NCBI GenBank assembly: GCA_963975575.1
Contig: CAXBHL010000001.1
Location: forward strand, 930,001-994,000
Length of the DNA: 64,000 bases
DNA from: UBA6054 sp963975575
Lineage (GTDB): Bacteria > Planctomycetota > Phycisphaerae > Phycisphaerales > UBA1924
Direction: 5' to 3'
Shown: positions 28,501 to 35,554 of the stretch, piece after piece
How positions within the stretch are numbered: the stretch's first letter is position 1
Layout of the letters: each line of letters opens with the position of its first letter
Made by a program: the position numbers and the translations under genes
Notes under the pieces: model-generated
The model's database searches: none
What the model was told of the DNA's origin: nothing
The model's input: the letters and a program-made list of their open reading frames with translations, nothing else

Positions 28501-29094
28501 TACGAGGACGGCATGCCGGGCGAGCTGTTCATCACCATGGCCAAGGAGGGCTCGACCATCGGCGGCCTGATGGACTCGCTGGGAACCTCCACCTCGGTCG
28601 CCCTCCAGTACGGCGTGCCGCTCGAGAGCCTGGTCCGCAAGTTCACACACCAGCGGTTCGAGCCGGCGGGCATGACCACCAACCGCGACATCCCCTTCGC
28701 CAAGTCGCTGGTGGACTACATCTTCCGCTGGCTGGGCATGGAGTTCATCCCCGGCTACCGCGAGGCCAACGCCCCCAAGCGGTCCGGCGACGAGACCGCC
28801 GAGAAGGCGGACCTGCTCGCGGGCGAGCGTCGCATCGCCACCGGCAACGCCCGGCGCATCCTCTCCGAATCCGAGGCGGAGATGAAGCCCGAGCGCAAGC
28901 CGGCGCCGGCCGCCACCGGCCACAGGGCCGGCGAACAGACCGTGGTCGTCCAGCGGACCCAGTCCTCCACCCTCTCGGTGGCCCTGGAATCCGCCGGCGA
29001 CGCCCCGCCCTGCGACGTCTGCGGCACCATCACCGTCCGCTCGGGCACCTGCTACAAGTGCCTCAACTGCGGAAACTCGATGGGCTGCAGCTGA
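25576..29094 (+). CDS. nrdJ: Adenosylcobalamin-dependent (class II) ribonucleoside-diphosphate reductase
   Basis: Reduces ribonucleotides to deoxyribonucleotides using a B12-derived radical without oxygen. The 1172 residues show the N-terminal SPQWFNTGLNFAYG, the active-site NPCSEYMFLDNTACNLASLN with the catalytic Cys and Glu, the substrate loop APTGTIGLLMDCDTTGVEP, and a C-terminal zinc-binding tail (CDVCG...CYKCLNCGNSMGC) that re-reduces the active site. ATG 25576 has AGGACAGGAAG upstream; in-frame codons before it fall in the cassette repeat. A trxB and a thioredoxin-like gene elsewhere in the window are possible electron donors. No cobalamin riboswitch is recognisable upstream. Confidence 0.97.
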   Translation: MKITRRFTKEGQNPFSSVEWTTRSSRISNPDGSVVFEMKDAEVPSTWSQLATDIMVSKYFRKAGVPQMEQPFALPGEGKAAKDESGKPATGPERSARQVIHRLAGCWRHWGETHGYFDTAADAQAFYDEIVYMMVHQMCAPNSPQWFNTGLNFAYGISGPAQGHWIVDAKTGEPRLADDAYTHPQPHACFIQSISDDLVNDGGIMDLWLREARLFKYGSGTGTNFSNLRAENESLSGGGKSSGLMSWLKIGDRAAGAIKSGGTTRRAAKMVCLDMDHPDIAKFINWKVREEIKVAALVEGMKAIAGERASDADPETIGQTAARLGLKLDYDFNGESYQTVSGQNSNNSVRIPDAFFDAVDAGADWNTTFRITGKVAKTYKATDLWDDIAYAAWRCADPGVQYDSTINAWHTCPGAGRINASNPCSEYMFLDNTACNLASLNVLKFYDPKTRAFDIEGYEHGVDLWTTVLEISVLMAAFPSREIAELSYKYRTLGLGYANLGAMLMQAGIPYDSEAGRAICACLSAILTGRSYRQSAVMAKEHGPFPGYAPEKQNMLRVIRNHRRAAHGVARDSGEYEGLRTAPVPIDHDLIRDNKVKLGNAMELLHHSVTAWDEALAMGEKHGFRNAQTTVIAPTGTIGLLMDCDTTGVEPDFALVKFKKLAGGGYFKIANASVKPALAALGYTPDQVTDILRYLLGTLDLHVPMPDGVEDAGGMTLHEWLLEKGLTESDLETVTKSLPGVFELGFAFSVWGLGDDALSRLGFDPEQAKADPTFNTLRRLGLSAGQVEELNLTICGTQTVEGAPHLKDEHLPVFDCANNCGKLGKRFIEVGGHIRMMAAAQPFISGAISKTINLPHDATVEDIKASYRQSWELGLKANALYRDGCKLSQPLNIKSDADIEDESGEDADTDTALAEVEDDLGELVGAVAGENVRVVIKKEVEIVHRPMRRRLPETRRSITHKFNIAGHEGYLTVGIYEDGMPGELFITMAKEGSTIGGLMDSLGTSTSVALQYGVPLESLVRKFTHQRFEPAGMTTNRDIPFAKSLVDYIFRWLGMEFIPGYREANAPKRSGDETAEKADLLAGERRIATGNARRILSESEAEMKPERKPAPAATGHRAGEQTVVVQRTQSSTLSVALESAGDAPPCDVCGTITVRSGTCYKCLNCGNSMGCS

Positions 29095-29111
29095 TCCAGC
29101 GTGACAACGAG

Positions 29112-29163
29112 CCCGGCGCGGAAGCGACGGGGTATCCAACCGGCCCCGAGCGTCAGCGACGGG
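29112..29163. repeat. Pair of short interspersed-repeat-like motifs
   Basis: CCCGGCGCGGAAGCGACGGG (29112-29131) and CCCCGAGCGTCAGCGACGGG (29144-29163) share a GAGCG-like core, AGCGACGGG ends and imperfect internal symmetry. Short intergenic palindromic elements with a GAGCG...AGCGACGGG core are, to my recollection, common in planctomycete genomes. Their role is unknown. Confidence 0.4.
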
Positions 29164-29480
29164 CACTCAGCAAACGGATGGCCGGCGGCCCGTGCCCGAT
29201 GCACAGGGTTACACCGGAGGAGCACGGTCAGCAAACAAACGGAGTGTGCGCTGCGGGGCCTGGCACGGACCAGCCGGACCCCGTCACCCTCGGACGTACG
29301 ACGGGCCGGGCCGCCAAGGCCAAGGGGTGCCCGACACGACGCCCGACCAACGGAGCACCCTGACCCACCTCGGCACGGGCCGCCGCCACCATCCGCCCGC
29401 CAGCGTCCGACACCGTCGGACCACATCCCACCCAGCCGGGGCCGCGCACCCCATCGGGGACGCGCCGGCCCCAGCCTCCG

Positions 29481-29515
29481 CCCCCGGGCATGCCCACCAC
29501 GGCCCGGGGGCTTTT
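29481..29515 (+). terminator. Possible rho-independent terminator
   Basis: Stem CCCCCGGGC (29481-29489) and GCCCGGGGG (29502-29510), a 12-base loop, then CTTTTC. It could end the nrdJ transcript about 390 bases after the stop, just upstream of the CPBP gene. Confidence 0.5.
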
Positions 29516-29562
29516 CGTAGCCCCGTGCAGACCCGTCGACTGGCGGCTATCTTGCCCGCACC

Positions 29563-30396
29563 GTGAGCAAGCCCGAGCCGACGCATCACGACCACGGGAT
29601 CCGATGGGGCGTTGTCGCGCTCATCGGGGCGGTGACCCTTCTGGGGGTGCTCGGCCCCAAACTGCTGTGGATGATCGACGCCTACCGCAACACGGTCCGG
29701 TCCTGGCCGGTCGATGCCCAGTACATGGTGCACCCGACGATGCGCATGCTGCTGGTTCTGGCGGGCTGGATCCTGATCGTCCGCGTCTTAGCGCCCGGCC
29801 GACAGCCCACGATGGGATTGGCGATCGGCTGGCCGCGTGCGATCAAGGGCGCGGCGATCGGGGTCCTGTGCTCGCTCCCGATGCTGGTGCTCGGACTGTT
29901 CAGCGCCGAGTCCTCCCCGACGCGCCATGAAGTCCTGTACACAGGCTTGATGCCGGGGTTCACCGAAGAGGTTTTCTATCGCGCGTTCATGTTCGGGCTC
30001 CTCGTGCAGGCCGCGCGCTGCCCGGTCTGGACCACCGCGATCATCACCGGCGTGGTCTTCGGCCTGGCGCATGTCGACCTGACCCCCGAGCCGGGGCAGA
30101 CGATTCTGGGCCAGATCGGTCCGTGGATCGGCATCATCGCGCTGGGCGGGTTCATGTACGCCTGGCTGTTCTGGGAGTCGGCCTGGAACCTCTGGCTCGT
30201 GATCGCGCTGCACGCGGGGATGAACCTGTGGTGGGACATGTTCGACCTGTCCGCCACCCCGTTGGGAGGTCTCGGCGCCACGACCGCCAGGTTCTTGGCC
30301 GTGGGATTGGCGGTGTTCTTGGTGTTCGGGCTGCGGGCCTTGGGCCCGCGCCCCAGCGATACGATCGGTGATGAGCAACCCGCGACCGACGCCTGA
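29563..30396 (+). CDS. CPBP-family (CAAX protease-like) intramembrane metalloprotease
   Basis: Encodes 277 residues with about seven membrane helices. The family's motifs are intact: FTEEVFYR (Glu135, Glu136, Arg140), FGLAH (His170) and HAGMN near residue 213, which together form the metal site in the membrane. Bacterial members process peptides, prenylated proteins or bacteriocins; no partner is adjacent to indicate the substrate. The start is a GTG at 29563. The 3' end overlaps the following gene by 26 bases, suggesting co-transcription. Confidence 0.9.
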   Translation: MSKPEPTHHDHGIRWGVVALIGAVTLLGVLGPKLLWMIDAYRNTVRSWPVDAQYMVHPTMRMLLVLAGWILIVRVLAPGRQPTMGLAIGWPRAIKGAAIGVLCSLPMLVLGLFSAESSPTRHEVLYTGLMPGFTEEVFYRAFMFGLLVQAARCPVWTTAIITGVVFGLAHVDLTPEPGQTILGQIGPWIGIIALGGFMYAWLFWESAWNLWLVIALHAGMNLWWDMFDLSATPLGGLGATTARFLAVGLAVFLVFGLRALGPRPSDTIGDEQPATDA

Positions 30397-31192
30397 CACC
30401 ACGTCCTGGGCCGCCCTCCTCGCGGGCTGGACAGACTTTGCCCGTTCGGCGGTCGCCCTTCCGGCCGATCCCCAAGGCGAACGCTGGAAGGGTTCCGTCG
30501 CTCCCGCCATCGCGCTGCACGCCGTCGCCATGGCCCTCGCCGAGCTGATCAGGATCGATCCCGAGGAACGCCCGCTGGCCATGGATCGCGCCGAGATGAC
30601 CATCCAGGAACACGCCGCGATGCTCAACCAGACGTGGCGATCCGAACCGATGCCCGAATCCCTGACCGAGCTCATCGACGACGCCCGCCACGCCTGGGAG
30701 GCCGCCCTGCACGAGGGCCTCGAATGGACCGTCGAGTCCGAAAGACTCGTCGCCCCGCACCCGGCCGACCTGGCCGAGAAACTCCTCGACGCCGGGTTCG
30801 TGGGCGAGGTCCTCGTCCCCGCGCCCGGCGTCCCGCTCTTCGCAGGCTCGCCCTGCGCCACCGCCCGCGAACGCGACGGCGGCCCGCCCGACGACGAGAT
30901 CGCGTCGCTGATCCGCTCGCACCTCAAGCGCGCCGAGGGCAGGACCTCGAAGGATCCGGCCGTGTCGCTCCCGCTGCGACAGGTCTACCGACAGTTCGAC
31001 TTCGCCAAGGGCGGCCCGGTCCGCGACCTTGTCGTACCGGTGGTGGGGGACCTCCCCCCCGGTCAGCCCCTGCTGGTCCCGGTCGTCTCGGGCGGCGCCG
31101 CCTGCAACGTCCCGCTCCCGCCCCGCACCGGCGGCTCGATCGGTCCGCTGCCAGTCGAGTTCACCGACGAGTCCGAGGAACCGGGGCGCTAA
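30371..31192 (+). CDS. Unknown soluble protein
   Basis: I do not recognise this 273-residue protein. It has no signal peptide or membrane segment. The N-terminal two thirds are mostly helical and acidic (LAELIRIDPEERPLAMD; LTELIDDARHAWEAAL), the C-terminal third is Pro/Gly/Val-rich and probably beta. A conserved-looking patch is PLRQVYRQFDFAKGG near residue 200. ATG 30371 follows an in-frame GTG at 30368. It overlaps the CPBP gene and lies 66 bases before mdh on the same strand, so the three may form one transcript. Confidence 0.7.
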   Translation: MSNPRPTPDTTSWAALLAGWTDFARSAVALPADPQGERWKGSVAPAIALHAVAMALAELIRIDPEERPLAMDRAEMTIQEHAAMLNQTWRSEPMPESLTELIDDARHAWEAALHEGLEWTVESERLVAPHPADLAEKLLDAGFVGEVLVPAPGVPLFAGSPCATARERDGGPPDDEIASLIRSHLKRAEGRTSKDPAVSLPLRQVYRQFDFAKGGPVRDLVVPVVGDLPPGQPLLVPVVSGGAACNVPLPPRTGGSIGPLPVEFTDESEEPGR

Positions 31193-31258
31193 CATGTCGA
31201 CCCCGGACGGACGGGCCAATCCATCACCATCCAAGCGATTCTTTGCAAGGGAGCATGC

Positions 31259-32212
31259 ATGTCGGGCAGAGCCAAGATCAGCATCATCGGAGCCGGAAAC
31301 GTCGGCGCCACCTGCGCCCACTGGGCCGCGGCCAAGGAACTCGGCGACATCGTCCTGCTCGACATCCCCGACAAGGTCGGCGTCGCACAGGGCAAGATGA
31401 TCGACCTGGGCTGCTGCGCCCCCATCGAGGGGTTCGACGGGAACCTCGTCGGCACCAGCGACTACAAGGACATCTCCGGTTCGGACGTGGTCGTCATTAC
31501 CGCGGGCCTGCCCCGCAAGCCCGGCATGAGCCGCGATGACCTGATCGAGACCAACGTCAAGATCGTCAAGAGCGTCTCCGAGCAGATCAAGCAGCACGCG
31601 CCGGACTCGATCGTGATCGTCGTCTCCAACCCCCTCGACGCGATGGTCTACACCGCGTGGAAAGCCACCGGTTTCCCGACCCACCGCATCATGGGCCAGG
31701 CCGGCGCCCTCGACTGCGCCCGCTACCGCGCCTTCATCGCCTGGGAACTCGGCGTTTCCGTCGAGGACGTCCAGGCCCTGCTCCTCGGCGGCCACGGCGA
31801 CGACATGGTCCCCCTACCCCGCCTGACCTCCGTCCACGGCATCCCCGTCACCGACATGCTCAGCCAGGACAAGATCACCGCCTGCGTCGAGCGGGCCAAG
31901 GTCGGCGGCGGCGAGATCGTCAAGCTCATGGGCACCAGCGCCTACTACGCCCCGGCGTCCGGCACCATCCAGATGGTCGAGGCCATCGTCAAGGACAAGA
32001 AGCGGATCATCCCCTCCGCCGTCTACTGCAACGGCGAGTTCGGCGCCAAGGACCTGTTCGTCGGTGTGCCGGCCTTGCTCGGCAAGAAGGGCGTCGAGAA
32101 GGTCGTCACCTTCAAGCTCGACGCCGGCGAGCAGAAACTCTTCGACGAGTCCGCCTCGCACGTGCGCGACCTCGTCGACACGGTCAAGAAGATGTTCCCC
32201 GAACTATCCTGA
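31259..32212 (+). CDS. mdh: Malate dehydrogenase
   Basis: Interconverts malate and oxaloacetate with NAD in the citric acid cycle. The 317 residues begin with the dinucleotide fold (ISIIGAGNVGATCA) and contain the substrate loop GLPRKPGMSRDDL with the malate-recognising Arg, VVSNPLDAM, and the catalytic His in LLGGHGDDMVPL. This is the LDH-like class of malate dehydrogenases. GCAAGGGAG lies just before the ATG, and a strong terminator follows the stop. Distinguishing it from lactate dehydrogenase rests on the Arg in PRKPG. Confidence 0.95.
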   Translation: MSGRAKISIIGAGNVGATCAHWAAAKELGDIVLLDIPDKVGVAQGKMIDLGCCAPIEGFDGNLVGTSDYKDISGSDVVVITAGLPRKPGMSRDDLIETNVKIVKSVSEQIKQHAPDSIVIVVSNPLDAMVYTAWKATGFPTHRIMGQAGALDCARYRAFIAWELGVSVEDVQALLLGGHGDDMVPLPRLTSVHGIPVTDMLSQDKITACVERAKVGGGEIVKLMGTSAYYAPASGTIQMVEAIVKDKKRIIPSAVYCNGEFGAKDLFVGVPALLGKKGVEKVVTFKLDAGEQKLFDESASHVRDLVDTVKKMFPELS

Positions 32213-32238
32213 GGCGCACAATCCCGATCACGCGAAGC

Positions 32239-32265
32239 GCCCCGCCCCATCGGCGGGGCTCTTTT
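32239..32265 (+). terminator. Rho-independent terminator of mdh
   Basis: Perfect 8-bp stem GCCCCGCC/GGCGGGGC (32239-32246, 32252-32259), 5-base loop, then TCTTTT. It starts 27 bases after the mdh stop. Confidence 0.85.
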
Positions 32266-32290
32266 CTTTGCGCACCTCGGGCCGCTTGCT

Positions 32291-32803
32291 TCACTCGGAC
32301 CGGGCGTTGTTCTTCGGCCGGGTGTGCTCGTACAGGTCCCCGATCTGGCGCACGTACTTGGCGCGCCGGGCCTGCTCGCGGGCGACCAGAACGTTTTCGG
32401 CGTCCTCCCCCAGCGAGGTCAGCAGGCGGTAGACGTACGGGGCCGAACCGAGCCATCGGCGCCACGACGCCCGGAACCAGAGCACGCCGATCGGAAAAAC
32501 CACCGCCGCGACGATCACGAACGGCAGCGTCCGGATCGTCGCCGCCAGGGAAACAGCGCCCAGCGAAGCCGCGAACACGACCAGCCCGTACACAAACCGC
32601 GCCCCCTCGCTCTTGACCTGTCGGCGCACCACGCTGCGCCGGTCGGAAATCCGCAGGATCTTCGCCTCCGGATCGTCGCCCAGCAACCACACCGCCTCGG
32701 GGTCGTCCTCATCGATCTCCGGAACCGGACGCAGCGCCGCCCGGACCGCCTCCGGGTCCGCGTCGGGAAGCAACTCGACCCGCCTTGAACGATCCTGCTG
32801 CAT
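32291..32803 (-). CDS. Unknown membrane protein, paralogue of the next gene
   Basis: Encodes 170 residues: an acidic, Pro-rich cytoplasmic N-terminus (ADPEAVRAALRPVPEIDEDD), two membrane segments around 70-110, and a conserved C-terminal motif YVYRLLTSLGEDAENVL followed by a basic tail. The C-terminal half is clearly homologous to the protein at 32907-33494, including the W-rich approach to the motif (ASWRRWLGSAPYVYRLL). No known family is recognised. The two genes are in tandem 103 bases apart, which indicates local duplication. Confidence 0.75.
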   Translation of the reverse strand: MQQDRSRRVELLPDADPEAVRAALRPVPEIDEDDPEAVWLLGDDPEAKILRISDRRSVVRRQVKSEGARFVYGLVVFAASLGAVSLAATIRTLPFVIVAAVVFPIGVLWFRASWRRWLGSAPYVYRLLTSLGEDAENVLVAREQARRAKYVRQIGDLYEHTRPKNNARSE

Positions 32804-32906
32804 GTTCTCCCCACGCGCCGGCCGATCGAACCGCCCGGATCGTCACGCCACGAACCCCCGCGTCACCCCTCCGGACCACCGGCGGGCGCGCCATCCCCAC
32901 ATGTCA

Positions 32907-33494
32907 TTATCGATACAACGAGCGGATCCGCACGGTATTTCGCCGGAACAGACGCCACCGGATGAGGTTCTCCGCGTCTTCTCCCAGCGAGGTCAGCAAC
33001 CGATAGACATACGGAAAACCGCCCAGCCAGGAACGCCAGAACACCCAGAGCAGGAGCCCCGCGGCGAACGCGAAGATGCCCGCCACCGCGACCGCCCGCG
33101 GGTCCTGCCAGCTCAACGCGAGCCCCATGACGCCCAGCGTCACCTTCATCAGCAAAAGGGCGTAGATGAACCGCGCCCCCGGGCCCGTCGCCGCGTCGGC
33201 GATGGCCCGCCACGGACGTGTGCGCGCGGGCTGGTACGTGGCGATGGCTTCCGGCCCGATGCGACGCCCCGCGTTCCCCACCACCCGTTCGCCCGAGTGG
33301 ATCGACACCGGCCCCCGCGTATTCCGGACCGTCGCCTCCGGATCGAACCCGGCGAGCAGCTGCTCGCTTTCTTCGAGGTCCCCCGGGCCCAGGATCATCG
33401 TCGCGTCCGGATCCTCCAGCAGCAGTTCCGCGGGGATCACGCGGACACCCGGAGGCGTCTCGAACAGCTGACTGGCGTTCAACCCCGTATCCAT
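32907..33494 (-). CDS. Unknown membrane protein with the YVYRLLTSLGEDAEN motif
   Basis: Encodes 195 residues from ATG 33494; in-frame codons farther upstream give an Arg/Ser-rich stretch unlike protein. The N-terminal half is soluble (NASQLFETPPGVRVIPAELL; ATMILGPGDLEESEQLLAGF). Two membrane segments lie at about 123-160, followed by FWRSWLGGFPYVYRLL and TSLGEDAENLIRW. The 15-residue motif YVYRLLTSLGEDAEN is identical in the paralogue at 32291-32803, so it is probably functional. No named domain is known to me. The FKBP-domain gene diverges 158 bases away. Confidence 0.75.
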   Translation of the reverse strand: MDTGLNASQLFETPPGVRVIPAELLLEDPDATMILGPGDLEESEQLLAGFDPEATVRNTRGPVSIHSGERVVGNAGRRIGPEAIATYQPARTRPWRAIADAATGPGARFIYALLLMKVTLGVMGLALSWQDPRAVAVAGIFAFAAGLLLWVFWRSWLGGFPYVYRLLTSLGEDAENLIRWRLFRRNTVRIRSLYR

Positions 33495-33652
33495 GGTGTC
33501 CGATGGCCCCTTCCCGCGAGGCGACGAGCCCCGTGTCCCGGTCCGCACCGCGGCCCGATCTGTTCCCCGACTCAAGGGTCCGATCATACCGGAACCGCCT
33601 AGAGTTTCCCCGGATCTTCCCCGAGCATACCGACTCATCGGAGAATCACGCG

Positions 33653-34765
33653 ATGCTGATTTCACGAATTCTGGCCACCGGACTCGCAATGGCCGCCGTC
33701 ACCTCCCCCTCACTGGCGCAGGACGGAGAAAACACCCTCCCGCCCCCCGCGGAAAACTCCCGGGCCCTCCCGGCGTACGAGCCCGCCTGGTCCTCGCCGC
33801 AGATCGCCCAGATCGCCGCCAAGCTCAAGGGCACCTGGCGGACCGAGGAACCCATCGAGTCCATGCAGGGTGAAGACGGCCAGACCAAGCCGGTCTACCT
33901 GGTCATGTCCATGGCGCCCGCGCCCGTGCAGGGCCTGACCGACACCATCTACGTCGAAACAGCCCGCACCGACACCCCCTGGACGCCGTACCGTCGCGCC
34001 ATCTTCCAGATCTACCCCTACAAGGACGCCCTCCGCCTGCGGACCTACGAACTGGCCGTGGGCGAGACCGCCGACGGGGTCTTCGACGGCATGTTCGCCG
34101 CCCCCGAGCACTTCCCCGAACTGACCGCCGACGAGCTGATCGCCACGATCGACATCGACATCACCCCCTCCGCCGGCGGCTTCAAGGGCAGCACCCCGTA
34201 CCCCTACCCCACCGGCCTGGGCGGCGCGGTCGAGATGACCTCCGAAGTCACCCTCGACGGCGACACACTCTCCGTCGCCGACCGCGGCTACGACGCCGAC
34301 GGCAACATCGTGTGGGGCGCGGGCGCCGACGGCGTGTTCTTCTTTGAGCGTTCCACCGGCGCCATCGCCACCACCCGCCGCGACGACGGCATGGTGATCC
34401 TCGATTACGGCGGAGCCTCCGGCCCCGTCGTCAGCGACGGCGACCAGATGCACGTCCACTACGAGGGGTTCCTCAAGAACAACCACCGCTTCGACGCGTC
34501 CTACGAGCGCGGCCAGCCCTTCGTCTTCGCCTACCCGCCCGGCAGCCGCGCCATCGTCGGCTGGGGCATCGGCATGGACGGCTTCGCCGAGGGCGCCCAC
34601 CGCAAGCTCATCGTCCCCGGCTACCTCGGCTACGGCCCCAGCGGCAACCCCCGCGCCAACATCCCCGCCGACGCCACCTTGTACTTCAACGTCTACCTCG
34701 CCCACGTGGACCGTGCCCAGCCCGAGCCGTCCACGGAAGTCACCGAGCCGGCCCCGCAGGACTGA
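33653..34765 (+). CDS. CpeT/CpcT-like domain fused to an FKBP-type peptidyl-prolyl isomerase
   Basis: Encodes 370 residues: a signal peptide (1-22), a CpeT/CpcT-like barrel at about 55-235, and an FKBP domain from about 245 to 350. The first resembles the phycobiliprotein lyase family (LKGTWRTEEPIES; TIYVETARTDTPWTPYRRAI; VEMTSEVTLDG; SVADRGYDADGNIVWGAGAD). The second has VHYEGFLKNNHRFDASYERG, FVFAYPPGSRAIVGW and ATLYFNVYLAHV, the FKBP proline-isomerase core. Nothing suggests photosynthesis, so the CpeT part probably binds another ligand. It should act in the periplasm. GGAG precedes the ATG, and a terminator follows. Confidence 0.87.
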   Translation: MLISRILATGLAMAAVTSPSLAQDGENTLPPPAENSRALPAYEPAWSSPQIAQIAAKLKGTWRTEEPIESMQGEDGQTKPVYLVMSMAPAPVQGLTDTIYVETARTDTPWTPYRRAIFQIYPYKDALRLRTYELAVGETADGVFDGMFAAPEHFPELTADELIATIDIDITPSAGGFKGSTPYPYPTGLGGAVEMTSEVTLDGDTLSVADRGYDADGNIVWGAGADGVFFFERSTGAIATTRRDDGMVILDYGGASGPVVSDGDQMHVHYEGFLKNNHRFDASYERGQPFVFAYPPGSRAIVGWGIGMDGFAEGAHRKLIVPGYLGYGPSGNPRANIPADATLYFNVYLAHVDRAQPEPSTEVTEPAPQD

Positions 34766-34791
34766 TCAACATCCCGATCGATCGAACCCCG

Positions 34792-34823
34792 AACGCGGCG
34801 TCCAACCGGACGCCGCGTTTTCT
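34792..34823 (+). terminator. Rho-independent terminator after the CpeT-FKBP gene
   Basis: Perfect 12-bp stem AACGCGGCGTCC/GGACGCCGCGTT with a 4-base AACC loop, followed by TTCT. It starts 26 bases after the stop. Confidence 0.85.
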
Positions 34824-34861
34824 CTGTTCGGCCCCGCCGCTTCCGTATCGTTCGCCGACCG

Positions 34862-35449
34862 ATGCAAGACCCCCACGCCATCCTCGGGCTCACACGCGAC
34901 GCCACGCCGGACCAGATCCGGGCAGCCTACCGGCGGCTCGCGCGTCAACTCCACCCCGACGTCTCGACCCGGCCCGACGCCGCCCGCCGGTTCGCCGCCG
35001 TGGCCGAGGCCTACGAACTGCTGACCGACCCGCGTCGATCCACGCGTAATCACCCCGGCCCCACGGCGTCACCGCGGTCGTCCGAGACCGCGCCCGACTG
35101 GACCGACGCCGCCGAGGCCGGCGAGACCTACGACGCGTTCTTCCGCTCGCACCGCGCCCGCGTGGCCCGCAAGCCGCCCCCCTTTGTCCCCATACCCGGC
35201 ACGCTCGATCTCGAACTCGATCTGCCGCTCTCCGTCACCGAGGCCGCCGAGGGGGTGACCATGAGCGTGCCCACCCCCACGGGCCCGCACGAAGTCCGCG
35301 TGCCCGCCGGCACCCCCGACGCCCGGGCCATCCGCCTCACCGGGCTGGGCGCCCGCGGGCGTGCCGGTGTCCGCGGCGACCTGATCGTCCGTGTCCGCAT
35401 CGTGCCCGGTTCGGGCGCCGGAGTCGCCGAAGACGTCGCGTCGGACTGA
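34862..35449 (+). CDS. J-domain protein, CbpA-like without zinc finger
   Basis: Encodes 195 residues. The J domain occupies residues 1-60 with the HPD tripeptide (ARQLHPDVS) that stimulates Hsp70 ATPase. A variable linker leads to one beta-rich client-binding domain (LDLELDLPLSVTEAAEGVTM; VRVPAGTPDARAIRLTGLGARG) typical of DnaJ/CbpA C-terminal domains. There is no zinc-finger Cys cluster and only one C-terminal domain, so it is shorter than the usual 300 or so residues. It probably recruits DnaK for specific clients. It lies alone between a terminator and the sugar transferase gene. Confidence 0.88.
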   Translation: MQDPHAILGLTRDATPDQIRAAYRRLARQLHPDVSTRPDAARRFAAVAEAYELLTDPRRSTRNHPGPTASPRSSETAPDWTDAAEAGETYDAFFRSHRARVARKPPPFVPIPGTLDLELDLPLSVTEAAEGVTMSVPTPTGPHEVRVPAGTPDARAIRLTGLGARGRAGVRGDLIVRVRIVPGSGAGVAEDVASD

Positions 35450-35554
35450 GCCGGGAACCCGTCCCGCACCCACCCGTTCGAGGTGCATCGCCGCGGGCCG
35501 GGTTGACACGCCGGGCCGGACCCGGAATATTCGTTCGGCACCCCGGGAGGCTCC

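Larger units (their letters stand above)
29095..29562. other. 468-base gene-free region after nrdJ
   Basis: No frame looks like a real gene; composition is Pro/Arg-coding in all frames. Near the left end are two short related motifs (29112-29132 and 29144-29163). A hairpin with a T-tract (29481-29515) lies shortly before the CPBP gene. Otherwise I see nothing definite. Confidence 0.4.

Noticed and set aside
29101..29520. A 139-codon frame after nrdJ
   Set aside because: Arg/Pro/Ala-rich composition, no ribosome site, no conserved-looking segment.
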